A stretch of DNA of 42,683 bases from Bacteroidales bacterium UBA3663 (GCA_002373755.1 DFJU01000074.1:1-42683), one strand, 5' to 3'. Positions 26,951 through 34,565 are shown, counted from the first letter of the stretch. A program made the numbers and translations. Notes: a model not told the origin generated them from the sequence alone.

Positions 26951-27637
26951 ATGACTGAATCGGAAATAGCAAGCGGCCTGCGGGAAATCTGGAACTATTT
27001 GTCCGAACCGCAACAGAAGGCTTTGATTGACAATGCAATCGGATTGAACTTCGACAAGGGAGACTACATCTATCACGATGAAGAGGAATCGATATATCTC
27101 TATTGCATGGTGAGCGGCCATGCGAAGTTGGAGAAGTCCGGCGTTGGCGGACGCAGCCAGATTATGCGTATGTTCCAGCCAGGCGACATTTTCGGTTACC
27201 GCAGTTTTTTCGCCAACCAGGAGCATACCACCGAGGCCGTTGCCATCGAAAATGTTCAGGTTGCCTGCATCCCGATGACGTTGATTGAGCGATTCTGCCT
27301 CGTCAACCCCGATTTGGCCATGTACTTCTTGCGCAATCTGGCGGTCGATCTCGGAAAGTCGGATTTGCGCACGCTCGACCTTACGCAGAAGCACATCCGT
27401 GGCCGTTTGGCCGGAAGCCTTGTCTTCTTGATTGACAAATATGGCATGGAGCCAGACGGCCGCACGTTGAACATCTCGCTTTCGCGCGAAGATTTGGCAT
27501 CGCTGTCGAACATGACCACGAGCAACGCAATCCGCACTTTGGCCAGTTTTTCCGACGAGGGAATCATCTCGGTCGATGGCCGACGCATCACGGTGCTCGA
27601 TGCTTCAAAGCTGAAACACGTCAACGCGCAGGGCTGA
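26951..27637 (+). CDS. Crp/Fnr-family transcription regulator
   Basis: Start taken at ATG 26951 (MTESEIASGLREIWNYLSE), 228 residues; the longer frame to 26873 would run into the DUF3078 gene. The cyclic-nucleotide-binding-like barrel covers about 20-135 (FDKGDYIYHDEEES; PGDIFGYRSFFANQEHT), then a dimer helix and a winged helix-turn-helix at about 165-215 (LSREDLASLSNMTTSNAIRTLASFSDEGII). The barrel lacks the classic cAMP-contact pattern GExxxxRSA, so another effector is likely. No Fe-S Cys cluster as in FNR is visible. Target genes cannot be inferred here. Confidence 0.92.
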   Translation: MTESEIASGLREIWNYLSEPQQKALIDNAIGLNFDKGDYIYHDEEESIYLYCMVSGHAKLEKSGVGGRSQIMRMFQPGDIFGYRSFFANQEHTTEAVAIENVQVACIPMTLIERFCLVNPDLAMYFLRNLAVDLGKSDLRTLDLTQKHIRGRLAGSLVFLIDKYGMEPDGRTLNISLSREDLASLSNMTTSNAIRTLASFSDEGIISVDGRRITVLDASKLKHVNAQG

Positions 27638-27649
27638 AAAGTCGCGTAG
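27638..27649 (+). repeat. Intergenic copy of the AAAGTCGCGTAG word
   Basis: It begins at the base after the crp-like stop codon and ends 20 bases before the terminator stem. Confidence 0.8.
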
Positions 27650-27668
27650 CAAGACGTCCGATATATGA

Positions 27669-27709
27669 CAATCCCGCACTTCTTATGACGAGGTGCGGGA
27701 TTGCTTTTT
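27669..27709. terminator. Bidirectional terminator after the Crp-like gene
   Basis: A 12-bp stem (27669-27680 with 27692-27703, one mismatched-type pair next to it), then C and a T5 run. The convergent small gene ends at 27708, so it can act for both strands. Confidence 0.85.
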
Positions 27710-27896
27710 ATTGGTATTTTACAAATTTGTATTTCTCTCTCAGTTCTGCCTTCTTTTCGTCGGGCAGCGAGGTGAAATACGCCTTCCAGCCTGGGCAGAA
27801 ATTGATGTGCCAACGCCAGAAGCGGCCAAGCAGAGATTTCGGATTCTGGTCATACTTCGCACGGAATTTGCAGTTTTCGCAAGCGTAATTTGCCAT
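27708..27896 (-). CDS. Small conserved Cys-containing protein
   Basis: 62 residues: it starts MANYACENCKFRAKYD, with CxxC at 6-9, then RFWRWHINFCPGWKAYF with a third Cys, and ends Lys-rich. The CxxC-x(n)-C plus His pattern could bind zinc or iron. I recall similar small proteins in Bacteroidota but cannot name a family. The composition (aromatic and Lys-rich, no low-complexity) and the terminator shared with the opposing gene argue that it is real. Monocistronic. Confidence 0.75.
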   Translation of the reverse strand: MANYACENCKFRAKYDQNPKSLLGRFWRWHINFCPGWKAYFTSLPDEKKAELREKYKFVKYQ

Positions 27897-27992
27897 TGTT
27901 CATTCGGGTTTTATAGTTGATACTTTAGAATGTGAACGATTTGATTTCCAATAATTTGATGCCCGATGGTGCAAGCTGCGTCACAAAGGACA

Positions 27993-28448
27993 TCACTCAT
28001 TGTTCTTGCCGGAAAGCGCGTCGATTATGCTGTCCAGTTCGCCAGCCAGATTCTTATAGTCGGCCAGACTGAGCGGGCAGGCAGACAGGCGTTTGCCCAT
28101 ACCGGCCGGAATCAGCGCGTAGGCCTCTTCCTCCATCGCGTGGCCGCGTTCTGTAAGGCTGACGATTTGTTGCCGATGGTCCTTCTCGCCACGGCAGCGC
28201 ACCACGATGCCCTGTTTCTCCATGCGTTGCAGCAATGGCGTGACGGTGTTCGTCTCGAGCAGCAGCCTGCGTGCGATGTCATTCACGGGCTGGACATCGT
28301 TTTCCCACAGCACCATCAGCACAAGATATTGCGGATAGGTGATGCCCAACGCGTTCAGCATCGGAGTGTAGGCCTGCGTGATGAGCCGCGTAGCAGCATA
28401 CAGGCGGAAGCATATCTGATTGTCGAGTTGCAGTTCGGTGTGAGCCAT
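27993..28448 (-). CDS. OhrR-type MarR-family regulator
   Basis: 151 residues with the OhrR opening LDNQICFRLYAATRLITQAY, which places the peroxide-sensing Cys at residue 13 as in one-Cys OhrR proteins. GITYPQYLVLMVLWE and the winged helix (VNDIARRLLLETNTVTPLLQRMEKQGIVVR, then the wing GEKDHRQQIVSLTERG) follow. In the family, organic hydroperoxides oxidise this Cys and release the repressor from DNA. It starts 2 bases after the gpx stop, so both are co-transcribed, and the likely operators lie at 29091-29154. Confidence 0.9.
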   Translation of the reverse strand: MAHTELQLDNQICFRLYAATRLITQAYTPMLNALGITYPQYLVLMVLWENDVQPVNDIARRLLLETNTVTPLLQRMEKQGIVVRCRGEKDHRQQIVSLTERGHAMEEEAYALIPAGMGKRLSACPLSLADYKNLAGELDSIIDALSGKNNE

Positions 28449-28450
28449 AA

Positions 28451-28993
28451 TTATAGCATTGCTTCGATTTCCTTCTCGATATTTTCAGGCTCGGTGGTCG
28501 GCGCAAAACGCTTCACGACATTGCCGTCGCGCGAGATGAGGAATTTTGTGAAGTTCCACTTGATGTCGCTGTCTTTTTCGACGCTCTTGCTGATTGTCTT
28601 GAACAGCGCTTTTGCGGCCTTTGCCTTCACGCCTTTATATTCTTCGACGGGAGCCATAGCCTTCAGGTATTCGAAGATCGGGTCGGCCGATGCGCCGTTC
28701 ACGTCGATTTTCTTCATGATCTGGAACGTGACGCCGTAGTTCAATTGGCAGAAACCTTCGATTTCGCTGTCCGAACCCGGGTCCTGTTTGGCGAACTGAT
28801 TGCACGGGAAGCCGATGACGACCAATCCCTGTTCCTTATACTTCTGGTTCAGGGCCTCCAGACCGGCGAATTGTGGAGTGAAACCGCACTTGCTCGCAGT
28901 GTTGACAATGAGCAGAACTTTTCCTTCAAACTGCTTGAAATCCAATTCTTTGCCTTTGCTCGTGAGAGCCTTGAAATCATAAATCTTTTCCAT
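28451..28993 (-). CDS. Glutathione/thioredoxin-type peroxidase
   Basis: 180 residues. Glutathione-peroxidase fold with catalytic Cys 36 in [11 protein letters not shown], the [12 protein letters not shown] motif and WNFTKFLI supplying the tetrad Trp/Asn. Residues usual for monomeric bacterial Gpx of the BtuE kind, which in practice often use thioredoxin. It reduces hydroperoxides in the cytoplasm. First gene of a two-gene unit with the OhrR-type regulator; in many bacteria OhrR controls ohr, so Gpx as its partner is a modest variation. Confidence 0.94.
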   Translation of the reverse strand: MEKIYDFKALTSKGKELDFKQFEGKVLLIVNTASKCGFTPQFAGLEALNQKYKEQGLVVIGFPCNQFAKQDPGSDSEIEGFCQLNYGVTFQIMKKIDVNGASADPIFEYLKAMAPVEEYKGVKAKAAKALFKTISKSVEKDSDIKWNFTKFLISRDGNVVKRFAPTTEPENIEKEIEAML

Positions 28994-29071
28994 AGAAAAA
29001 CTGATTTGAAAATTTTACGTTTTGATTCAAATTTAATCCGAGATAGAAAAAGCTTTTCCCTTTTTCCGATG

Positions 29072-29079
29072 CAAAGATA
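29072..29079 (-). promoter_or_regulatory. -7 element of the gpx promoter
   Basis: TATCTTTG on the minus strand, an exact TAnnTTTG match, 79 bases before the gpx start. The -33 region 20 bases upstream falls inside the first palindromic operator (29091-29106), and no separate TTG is seen, which suits a repressed promoter. Confidence 0.65.
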
Positions 29080-29090
29080 CGGCAGAAAAT

Positions 29091-29106
29091 TATATCGTGT
29101 GCGATA
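29091..29106. promoter_or_regulatory. Palindromic operator candidate, copy 1
   Basis: TATATCGTGTGCGATA. The inner TATCG-TGTG-CGATA is a perfect inverted repeat and overlaps the -33 region of the gpx promoter. It is probably the binding site of the adjacent OhrR-type repressor (inference). Confidence 0.65.
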
Positions 29107-29136
29107 CTTTGGTTGATTTCTTCTGATTTTTGAAAA

Positions 29137-29154
29137 TATATCGTGTGCGATATA
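29137..29154. promoter_or_regulatory. Palindromic operator candidate, copy 2
   Basis: TATATCG-TGTG-CGATATA, a perfect 7-4-7 palindrome whose core is identical to copy 1; centres are 46 bases apart. The 327-base stretch 28994-29320 without a gene holds these two sites, the gpx promoter, a GGCCGATG word (29184-29191) and a CTACGCGACTTT word (29233-29244). Confidence 0.65.
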
Positions 29155-29232
29155 AGTATTTGTCATGTTGGAGTTGCAATTTTGGCCGATGTCGATGCCC
29201 GAAACGGCAGGAAGTGGCGCAAACGGTTCGTG

Positions 29233-29244
29233 CTACGCGACTTT
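29233..29244 (-). repeat. Intergenic copy of the AAAGTCGCGTAG word, reverse orientation
   Basis: It lies 77 bases before the glycosyltransferase start and 42 bases after an intergenic GGCCGATG, so both abundant words meet here outside coding sequence. Confidence 0.8.
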
Positions 29245-29320
29245 TTCATCGGCCGCAACAGAAACAATGAGCGCATCGTGCAATAATTCAGCGCGACGTT
29301 CGTTTAAACAAAACGCGCGC

Positions 29321-30214
29321 ATGGAACCGAATTTCAGCATCATCATTCCGCACCACGAGACGCCACGGCTGTTGTCGCGGCTGTTGGCCAGTGTGCCGTG
29401 GTCGTTGCAGCTCGAGGTGATTGTGGTCGATGACGCGAGCGGGGCCGAAGCATTGGCCGAGGTCGAAAAACTGCACGACGAGTTCGATTTCCAGCTCTAT
29501 TGCATCGACCGTCACACTGCTGGAGCTGCGCGCAACGAGGGTCTGCGTCATGCTTGTGGTCGATGGCTCATATTTGCCGATGCCGATGACTATTTCACGG
29601 CCGATGCCGCACGGTTATGGCAGAAACACGTCAATGACACGGCCGATGTGGTCTTCTTCGACGTGACGAGCGCCTACAGCGACAGCGGACGGCGCGCCTA
29701 TCGCGACCGGCAGGTGAAACGGCTCATCCGTCGCAGCCTCTGCGAACGCAGTCTGTGGCCGTTGTGCGCGCTGCACACCAATCCGTGGGGCAAGATGGTG
29801 CGGCGCGCGTTGGTCGTCGAACGTCGCATCTGGTTCGAGGAAATTCCATCGGCCAACGATGCAATGTTTTCCGTTCAGGTCGGTGTGGAGGCCGCTCGCG
29901 TGCTGCTCGACGAGAGCGAGATGTACTGCGTGACGGTGAGCGACGGGAGCTTGACGAGCAACCTGTCGCGCGACCGGTTTGAGAGCAACGGCGAGGCCCG
30001 TCTGCGCGTGAATGCCTATCTGCGCGATGCCGGATTGGGACGCTATCAGCTGTCGGTGCTGAACTACCTGCTCGGGGCGTGGCGCTACGGCATCGGCTAT
30101 GGCTGTCGGGTGTTGCGGCGGTGTATGGCCAATGGAAATCGGCCGTGGGTGGGCTTCTGGCACGTGTTCAATCCTGTGAATTTCTATCATAGTCTGAAGT
30201 CGGTCCCGAAGTGA
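29321..30214 (+). CDS. GT2-family glycosyltransferase
   Basis: Start taken at ATG 29321 (MEPNFSIIIPHHETP); the frame upstream to 29165 lacks family likeness and would cover intergenic elements. 297 residues. GT-A fold: IIIPHHE, VIVVDDAS (Asp 37-38) and the metal/nucleotide motif FADADDYF (87-90). It transfers a sugar from a nucleotide-sugar, most likely to a surface glycan or LPS. No transmembrane segment is visible. First gene of the polysaccharide region; followed by repeat-rich intergenic DNA. Confidence 0.9.
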   Translation: MEPNFSIIIPHHETPRLLSRLLASVPWSLQLEVIVVDDASGAEALAEVEKLHDEFDFQLYCIDRHTAGAARNEGLRHACGRWLIFADADDYFTADAARLWQKHVNDTADVVFFDVTSAYSDSGRRAYRDRQVKRLIRRSLCERSLWPLCALHTNPWGKMVRRALVVERRIWFEEIPSANDAMFSVQVGVEAARVLLDESEMYCVTVSDGSLTSNLSRDRFESNGEARLRVNAYLRDAGLGRYQLSVLNYLLGAWRYGIGYGCRVLRRCMANGNRPWVGFWHVFNPVNFYHSLKSVPK

Positions 30215-30225
30215 TTGATTTTTAC

Positions 30226-30336
30226 CACGGAAAAAACACGGAAATTTCTGAAAACACGGAAATGTCGCTTTTTAATCATGGTTGGATGATGTCAAATTTT
30301 TCTGTGAATTTCCGTTCTTTCAGAGTATTTCCGTTG
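30226..30336. repeat. Intergenic element built from the word CACGGAAA in both orientations
   Basis: Three copies of CACGGAAA (30226-30233, 30237-30244, 30255-30262) face two copies of TTTCCGT-type words (about 30309-30315 and 30328-30334). The two arms can pair imperfectly across a loop of about 45 bases. It lies between a glycosyltransferase and the LD-carboxypeptidase gene. Confidence 0.7.
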
Positions 30337-30345
30337 TGAAAAAAA

Positions 30346-30378
30346 GAGAGATCCTTCACTTCGTTCAGGATGACATTC
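30346..30378. repeat. Dispersed 'NEVKDL/PERSEG'-type intergenic repeat
   Basis: The core GATCCTTCACTTCGTTCAGG with GATGACA following is a short element that I know from intergenic DNA of many bacteria; spurious translations of it read NEVKDLS or HPERSEGS. ATCCT and AGGAT pair to make a small hairpin. It ends 16 bases before the LD-carboxypeptidase start. Confidence 0.75.
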
Positions 30379-30393
30379 GAAAAAAAAATAACA

Positions 30394-31248
30394 ATGAAGA
30401 TACGTATCGTTTCGCCTGCGGGCAGCATAAAAAGTCGCGTAGTGGAGGCCGGAATGGCCACGTTGCGCAGTTGGGGGCACGATGTGACATTGGCCACAAA
30501 TGCCCTGGAGAGTTATGGCCGATTTGCCGGCACGCCCGAAGAGCGCGCGTCGGACATCGTCGAGGCTCTGCGCGACCCGGACGTCGATCTGCTTTGGGCA
30601 ACGCGCGGCGGCTACGGCTGTATGCAGATATTGGACATGATTCCGCTCGATCTGGTGCGCGAGGCGAAGAAGCCGATTGTGGGCTACAGCGACATCACAG
30701 CCCTGCACGCGCTGTGGCACAAGGCTGGCGTGAAAAGTCTGCACGCGCCGATGATGAAGCACCTTGGCGAAGAGCCGACGCACCGCACTACGCGGACTTT
30801 GCGCGAGGTGATTGCCTACTACGAGAAGCATGGACAATTTCCGCCGCGACACAACGGCCTCTTCGTGCGCGACTGGAACGCCGAGCATCCCGAAGCGCAG
30901 ATTTTGGCCGATGAGGTGGCCTTCGTGGGCGGCAATCTGAGTGTGCTGTCGGGTCTGCACGGGACGCCCTACGACTACGATTACGAGGGGAAAATCCTCT
31001 TTGTGGAGGACATTTCGGAGTCGCCCTACAAAATCGACCGCATGATGCAGCAGCTGCGATTGATGGGTGTGTTGGACAAGGTGCGCGCTCTGGTGTGCGG
31101 CCATTTCACGGGCTGCGACGAGGATCCGCTCATGCCGGTCAAGCTGTGGGACAACATCCGCTGGATTGCGTCGCCGTCGGACATCCCCGTCATCATGGGG
31201 GCTCCCATCGGCCATGAAGTGGAGAATTTTCCGGTTGTGGTGGGATAA
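30394..31248 (+). CDS. LD-carboxypeptidase (peptidase family S66)
   Basis: Start at ATG 30394 (MKIRIVSPAG), as 30370 lies in the repeat upstream; 284 residues. S66 motifs: WATRGGYG (68-75), nucleophile Ser 99 in GYSD, Glu 205 in FVEDI and His 274 in IGHEVEN complete the Ser-Glu-His triad. It cleaves the bond between L and D residues of tetrapeptide stems in peptidoglycan recycling. No signal peptide, so it is cytoplasmic. Codons 13-16 contain one of the AAAGTCGCGTAG words. Confidence 0.93.
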   Translation: MKIRIVSPAGSIKSRVVEAGMATLRSWGHDVTLATNALESYGRFAGTPEERASDIVEALRDPDVDLLWATRGGYGCMQILDMIPLDLVREAKKPIVGYSDITALHALWHKAGVKSLHAPMMKHLGEEPTHRTTRTLREVIAYYEKHGQFPPRHNGLFVRDWNAEHPEAQILADEVAFVGGNLSVLSGLHGTPYDYDYEGKILFVEDISESPYKIDRMMQQLRLMGVLDKVRALVCGHFTGCDEDPLMPVKLWDNIRWIASPSDIPVIMGAPIGHEVENFPVVVG

Positions 31249-31254
31249 CAACTC

Positions 31255-31290
31255 AGACCCCCTCCCAGCCTCCCCGAGGGAAGGAGAAGT
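31255..31290. repeat. Pyrimidine-rich hairpin repeat CCTCCCCGAGGGAAGGAG
   Basis: The 18-base core is at 31269-31286, just after the LD-carboxypeptidase stop. CCTCCC can pair with GGGAAGG. A near copy with three changes occurs at 34488-34505 inside the end of a glycosyltransferase gene. Confidence 0.65.
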
Positions 31291-31346
31291 CCCGAATCTC
31301 GCGGATGATAAAGTAATTCCTTAATTCTCAAATTATTGAGCTAAAA

Positions 31347-33338
31347 ATGAAATCATTTTATTTGAGCATATCGACGATGGCAATCGCATCGGCCATGATG
31401 GCGGCGGCAGGCGACTGGACGGTCTATCCGACGGTCGGAAGCTATTGGCGGATTGAGGCATTGGCCGACAGCTACTATATGCTGAACGGCAATACGTTGG
31501 TTGTGGCCGATGCATCGGACGTGAACAATGCTCGCACCTTGACGCGCACCGACGGACTGAACGGCAACACCATAGCCGACATCGCAGCATGCCCGTCGCG
31601 CGGAAAATTGGCCATCGTCTATAGCGACGGCAACATCGACATCATGCTGTCCGACGGGGCGGTGCACAATCTGCCCGACTACGCGAATCACACCATCACG
31701 GGCGACCGTTCGATTGCTGGCATCGGCATGAGCGGCGACACGCTTTGGGTGAGCACGGGCTTCGGCGGTTTTTGTGTCGATATGGCCGATGAGGTTGTCC
31801 GCACGACGCTCTACGACGCATTTGAGGCCGATGCCGCAGCCCTGTCGCGGTGCCGCAAGGTAGTGGCCGGGCATGTGAACGACGAGGCATTGGCCGCAAT
31901 CATGAACTCGATGCAGGAGGTGAACGGCGCGCAAGTGCAGCAGGCGGCGCAGATGTCGTTCGCGCACGGACGGCTGTATGCCGCGCAGAGCACCTACAAC
32001 GACTACGTGAATTATCAGTGGGGCACGCCGGTCATTTCGGTGCTCGACACGGAGAGCGGCACGTGGCGCAACATCACATCGTCGCGCATCACCCCGATGC
32101 TGAAGAAAATCGACGAGAACGCCCGCTTCCACAAACTGACCGACATTGTGCCCGACCCGTCCGACCCCAACCGCATCTACGCCTCGTCGCTCGAGGGCGG
32201 CATCTACCGCTTTGACGGCGATTCGCTGACGGGCTACTGGAACGCGTATCTCGACTCGGCGGGCATGACGGCGTTGTTGTCAGCCAATGATTACCAGAAG
32301 ACACTCTACACCCGCGTCGGAGCGCTCCTCATGGACGACGACGGCTACCTGTGGTTCACCAACGGCGACAAGAAGACGGCCACCACGCTGCGTTGCATCG
32401 CTCCCGACGGCACATTCTACACCTATCCGACACCGGGCTTCACGGGTTTCAGCAACGGATATTACGGCATCATCGGCCGCCTTGTGCAATCGACCGTCAA
32501 CGTGAACCACATCAAATGGATGGTGCGCACGTTCCACATCAACAGCAGCGCGGTGTGCATGTATCACGACAACGGTACGCCTGAGAAATTGGCCGACGAC
32601 ACCTGTTCGATGTTCTCCACAATCACCGACCAGGACGGCAACACCTATTCGCCCACCTATTTCCACGACATCGCCGAGGACAAGGAGGGCCTCATGTGGC
32701 TGCTGACATCCATCGGCCCCTTTGTAATCGACGACCAATACGTCGCAATCAACACGCCTGGCACGGTGCGCCGCATCAAGATTCCGCGTAACGACGGCAC
32801 GAATCTGGCCGACTACCTGTTGGCCGAGGTCAGTTGCCGGTGCATTGTGGTCGATGCGTCCAACCGCAAGTGGATTGGCACCGACGATGCCGGACTTTAT
32901 CTGCTTTCGGCCGACGGAATGACGCAGCTGGAGCACTTCACGACCGACAATTCGCCGCTCTTCAGCAATCGCGTGGCCGGTCTGGTGATGGACGATGCGA
33001 CGGGCACGCTCTACATCGGCACCGACGGCGGCATCTGCGCCTACCAGACCGACGTGCTGAAGGATGTGGCCGACAATGAATCGGTCTATTGCTATCCGAA
33101 CCCCGTGCGCAAGGACTTCACGGGCGAGTTGAGCATCCTCGGCTTCAAGAACGGCTCGACCGTCACCATCAGCGACATGACCCACCACGTCGTCTTCCGT
33201 CAGGTGAGCGACGGCGCCATCATGCGATGGGACTTGCGTGGCAACGACGGCCAACGCATCCGCCCCGGTGTCTATTACATCGACGCCATCGAGGAGGACG
33301 GCAAGAAGGGCGGAAGTTTCAAGTTTTTGGTATTTTAA
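31347..33338 (+). CDS. porZ: PorZ-like beta-propeller protein of the type IX secretion system
   Basis: 663 residues with signal peptide (MKSFYLSISTMAIASAMMAAAG). Two-component-regulator-type propeller blades run from about 25 to 575: GLNGNTIADIAACPSRGKLAIVYSDGNIDI, LLMDDDGYLWFTNGDKK, DASNRKWIGTDDAGLYLLSADG, MDDATGTLYIGTDGGI. A C-terminal domain from about 580 (VYCYPNPVRKDF, LRGNDGQRIRPGVYYIDAI, KFLVF) has the T9SS CTD pattern. In Porphyromonas PorZ is a surface subunit of the sortase complex that hands A-LPS to PorU; it is shorter here (about 776 residues there). Position beside glycosyltransferases agrees with A-LPS handling. No other por gene is in the window, so PorZ versus another propeller protein is not fully settled. 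Confidence 0.75.
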   Translation: MKSFYLSISTMAIASAMMAAAGDWTVYPTVGSYWRIEALADSYYMLNGNTLVVADASDVNNARTLTRTDGLNGNTIADIAACPSRGKLAIVYSDGNIDIMLSDGAVHNLPDYANHTITGDRSIAGIGMSGDTLWVSTGFGGFCVDMADEVVRTTLYDAFEADAAALSRCRKVVAGHVNDEALAAIMNSMQEVNGAQVQQAAQMSFAHGRLYAAQSTYNDYVNYQWGTPVISVLDTESGTWRNITSSRITPMLKKIDENARFHKLTDIVPDPSDPNRIYASSLEGGIYRFDGDSLTGYWNAYLDSAGMTALLSANDYQKTLYTRVGALLMDDDGYLWFTNGDKKTATTLRCIAPDGTFYTYPTPGFTGFSNGYYGIIGRLVQSTVNVNHIKWMVRTFHINSSAVCMYHDNGTPEKLADDTCSMFSTITDQDGNTYSPTYFHDIAEDKEGLMWLLTSIGPFVIDDQYVAINTPGTVRRIKIPRNDGTNLADYLLAEVSCRCIVVDASNRKWIGTDDAGLYLLSADGMTQLEHFTTDNSPLFSNRVAGLVMDDATGTLYIGTDGGICAYQTDVLKDVADNESVYCYPNPVRKDFTGELSILGFKNGSTVTISDMTHHVVFRQVSDGAIMRWDLRGNDGQRIRPGVYYIDAIEEDGKKGGSFKFLVF

Positions 33339-33340
33339 AA

Positions 33341-33495
33341 GGGGAATTAAAGGGTAGTAAAAGAGTAGTAAAAAGGGAGTAAAAGGGACGATACTCGCTG
33401 ATTTTCAGAATTTACGAATGGCGTCTAAAACTTCCGTCAAACACAACAAACGTCTTTTTTACTCCTCTTTAATCGCTTTTTTACTTCCATTTAAA
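33341..33495. repeat. Intergenic element built from AGTAAAA words in both orientations
   Basis: Left arm 33341-33387 carries three AGTAAAA words plus AATTAAAGGG; right arm 33454-33495 carries the complements (TTTTTTACTCC, CTTTAATCG, TTTTTTACTTCC). They pair imperfectly with a loop of about 65 bases. It fills nearly the entire gap between the PorZ-like gene and the next glycosyltransferase. Confidence 0.7.
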
Positions 33496-33499
33496 AATA

Positions 33500-34531
33500 A
33501 TGCAAAAGGCCTATTTTTTCCCGTCGGAGGGGCGGACACCGTTCGGAAATCCATATCCCAAGAACTTCAAGCGTGCACTTGAGGCGGCGCATTACGACGT
33601 GCTCTACAGCCGCCGTTGGCCGACCGTCCTTGGCACGCTTTCTCTGCTTTGGTATGCGTTCAGTGCCGATGTCTTTTTCCTCAACTGGCTGGAAAACGTG
33701 GGCGTGATGCATCTGCCGCTCGTGCAATTTCTGTTGGCGCGTGTGGCATTGGCCGTAATCAGACTGCGCCGGAAACGCATCGTCTGGATTCAGCACAACC
33801 TCACGCCGCACGAAGGCTCGAACTGGATGACGCGCTCCATGCGCCGGACGCTTTGCCGTGTGGCCGATGTCGTTGTCTCGCATTCCCGTGAGGCGGCCGA
33901 TGCCATTCGCGCGGAGGTCGGCGGGCGTTCGGTCTATCTGTGCCATCCCGTCGCGCCTGTCCCATTGGCCGCAACCGTGCCATCGGACATAAACGAAACC
34001 GATACGGACGTCTTCATTTGGGGAAAAGTGCTGCCCTACAAGGGCGTAGCGGAGTTTTTGGCCAATGATTTTGTCCAACGTGGCTCGTTGACCGTCAATG
34101 TGATTGGCCGATGCGATGATCCCGCCCTTGCGCAGCGCATCGAAAGCCTTTGTAATGAGCGGATTACGTTCAAAAATCGCGTAGCGACGTTCGACGAGAT
34201 TGCCGAGCGATGCCGCAGCAGCCGTTGGGTCGTTTTCCCCTACATCGGCGAGTGTGTGTCGAGTTCCGGCGCGTTGATCGACACCGTCGTGATGGGCGGC
34301 AACCCCGTCGGCCCCGACCGTGGCGCATTCCGCGATTTGGCCGATTTGGGCGTGTGCCGTACCTACCGCAACGATGAGGAATTGGCCGCAATCCTGCAAT
34401 CGGACTGGCGCATCGACGACGATGCCCGTCGGAAATTCATCGACGAAAATTCGTGGCCGATGTTCATCGAGAGGATACTCGAACTGACCTCCCCGATGGG
34501 AGGAGGAAGAACCATCGGCCAAAAAATTTAA
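33500..34531 (+). CDS. GT-B-type glycosyltransferase
   Basis: 343 residues. N-terminal Rossmann half (AYFFPSEGRTPFGNPYPKNF; VFFLNWLENVG; IVWIQHNLTPHE) and a C-terminal half with DVFIWGKVLPYKG, VIGRCDD, and a segment GECVSSSGALIDTVVMGGNPVG in the place where the EX7E motif binds the donor. Likely GT4-like retaining transferase of surface glycan synthesis. The last 14 residues (TSPMGGGRTIGQKI) come from a CCTCCCCGA-type hairpin repeat, so the original C-terminus may have been changed. 34 bases before the next gene. Confidence 0.85.
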   Translation: MQKAYFFPSEGRTPFGNPYPKNFKRALEAAHYDVLYSRRWPTVLGTLSLLWYAFSADVFFLNWLENVGVMHLPLVQFLLARVALAVIRLRRKRIVWIQHNLTPHEGSNWMTRSMRRTLCRVADVVVSHSREAADAIRAEVGGRSVYLCHPVAPVPLAATVPSDINETDTDVFIWGKVLPYKGVAEFLANDFVQRGSLTVNVIGRCDDPALAQRIESLCNERITFKNRVATFDEIAERCRSSRWVVFPYIGECVSSSGALIDTVVMGGNPVGPDRGAFRDLADLGVCRTYRNDEELAAILQSDWRIDDDARRKFIDENSWPMFIERILELTSPMGGGRTIGQKI

Positions 34532-34551
34532 TATTTAGAATTTAATATTTA
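34525..34551. repeat. Tandem 13-base word AATTTAATATTTA
   Basis: Two copies, 34525-34537 and 34539-34551, overlapping the stop of the upstream gene and filling the gap to the next start. Self-complementary core TTTAATATTTA. Confidence 0.75.
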
Positions 34552-34565
34552 TCCAAAGGATTCTC

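Noticed and set aside
29165..29320. N-terminal extension of the glycosyltransferase from ATG 29165
   Set aside because: The 52 extra residues are Ser/Ala-rich without GT likeness and cover the intergenic repeat words; MEPNFSIIIPHHE at 29321 is the usual GT2 opening.
30223..30345. CRISPR-like array from repeated CACGGAAA
   Set aside because: Repeat units are 8 bases with irregular short spacers and an inverted second arm; no cas gene is near.
30282..30914. Plus-strand 210-codon frame over the NEVKDL-type repeat
   Set aside because: Product is Arg/Ala-rich out-of-frame translation of the LD-carboxypeptidase gene; the repeat is a known source of false proteins.
33339..33499. Insertion-sequence remnant
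   Set aside because: Arms are imperfect word arrays, with no transposase fragment or target duplication that I can identify.
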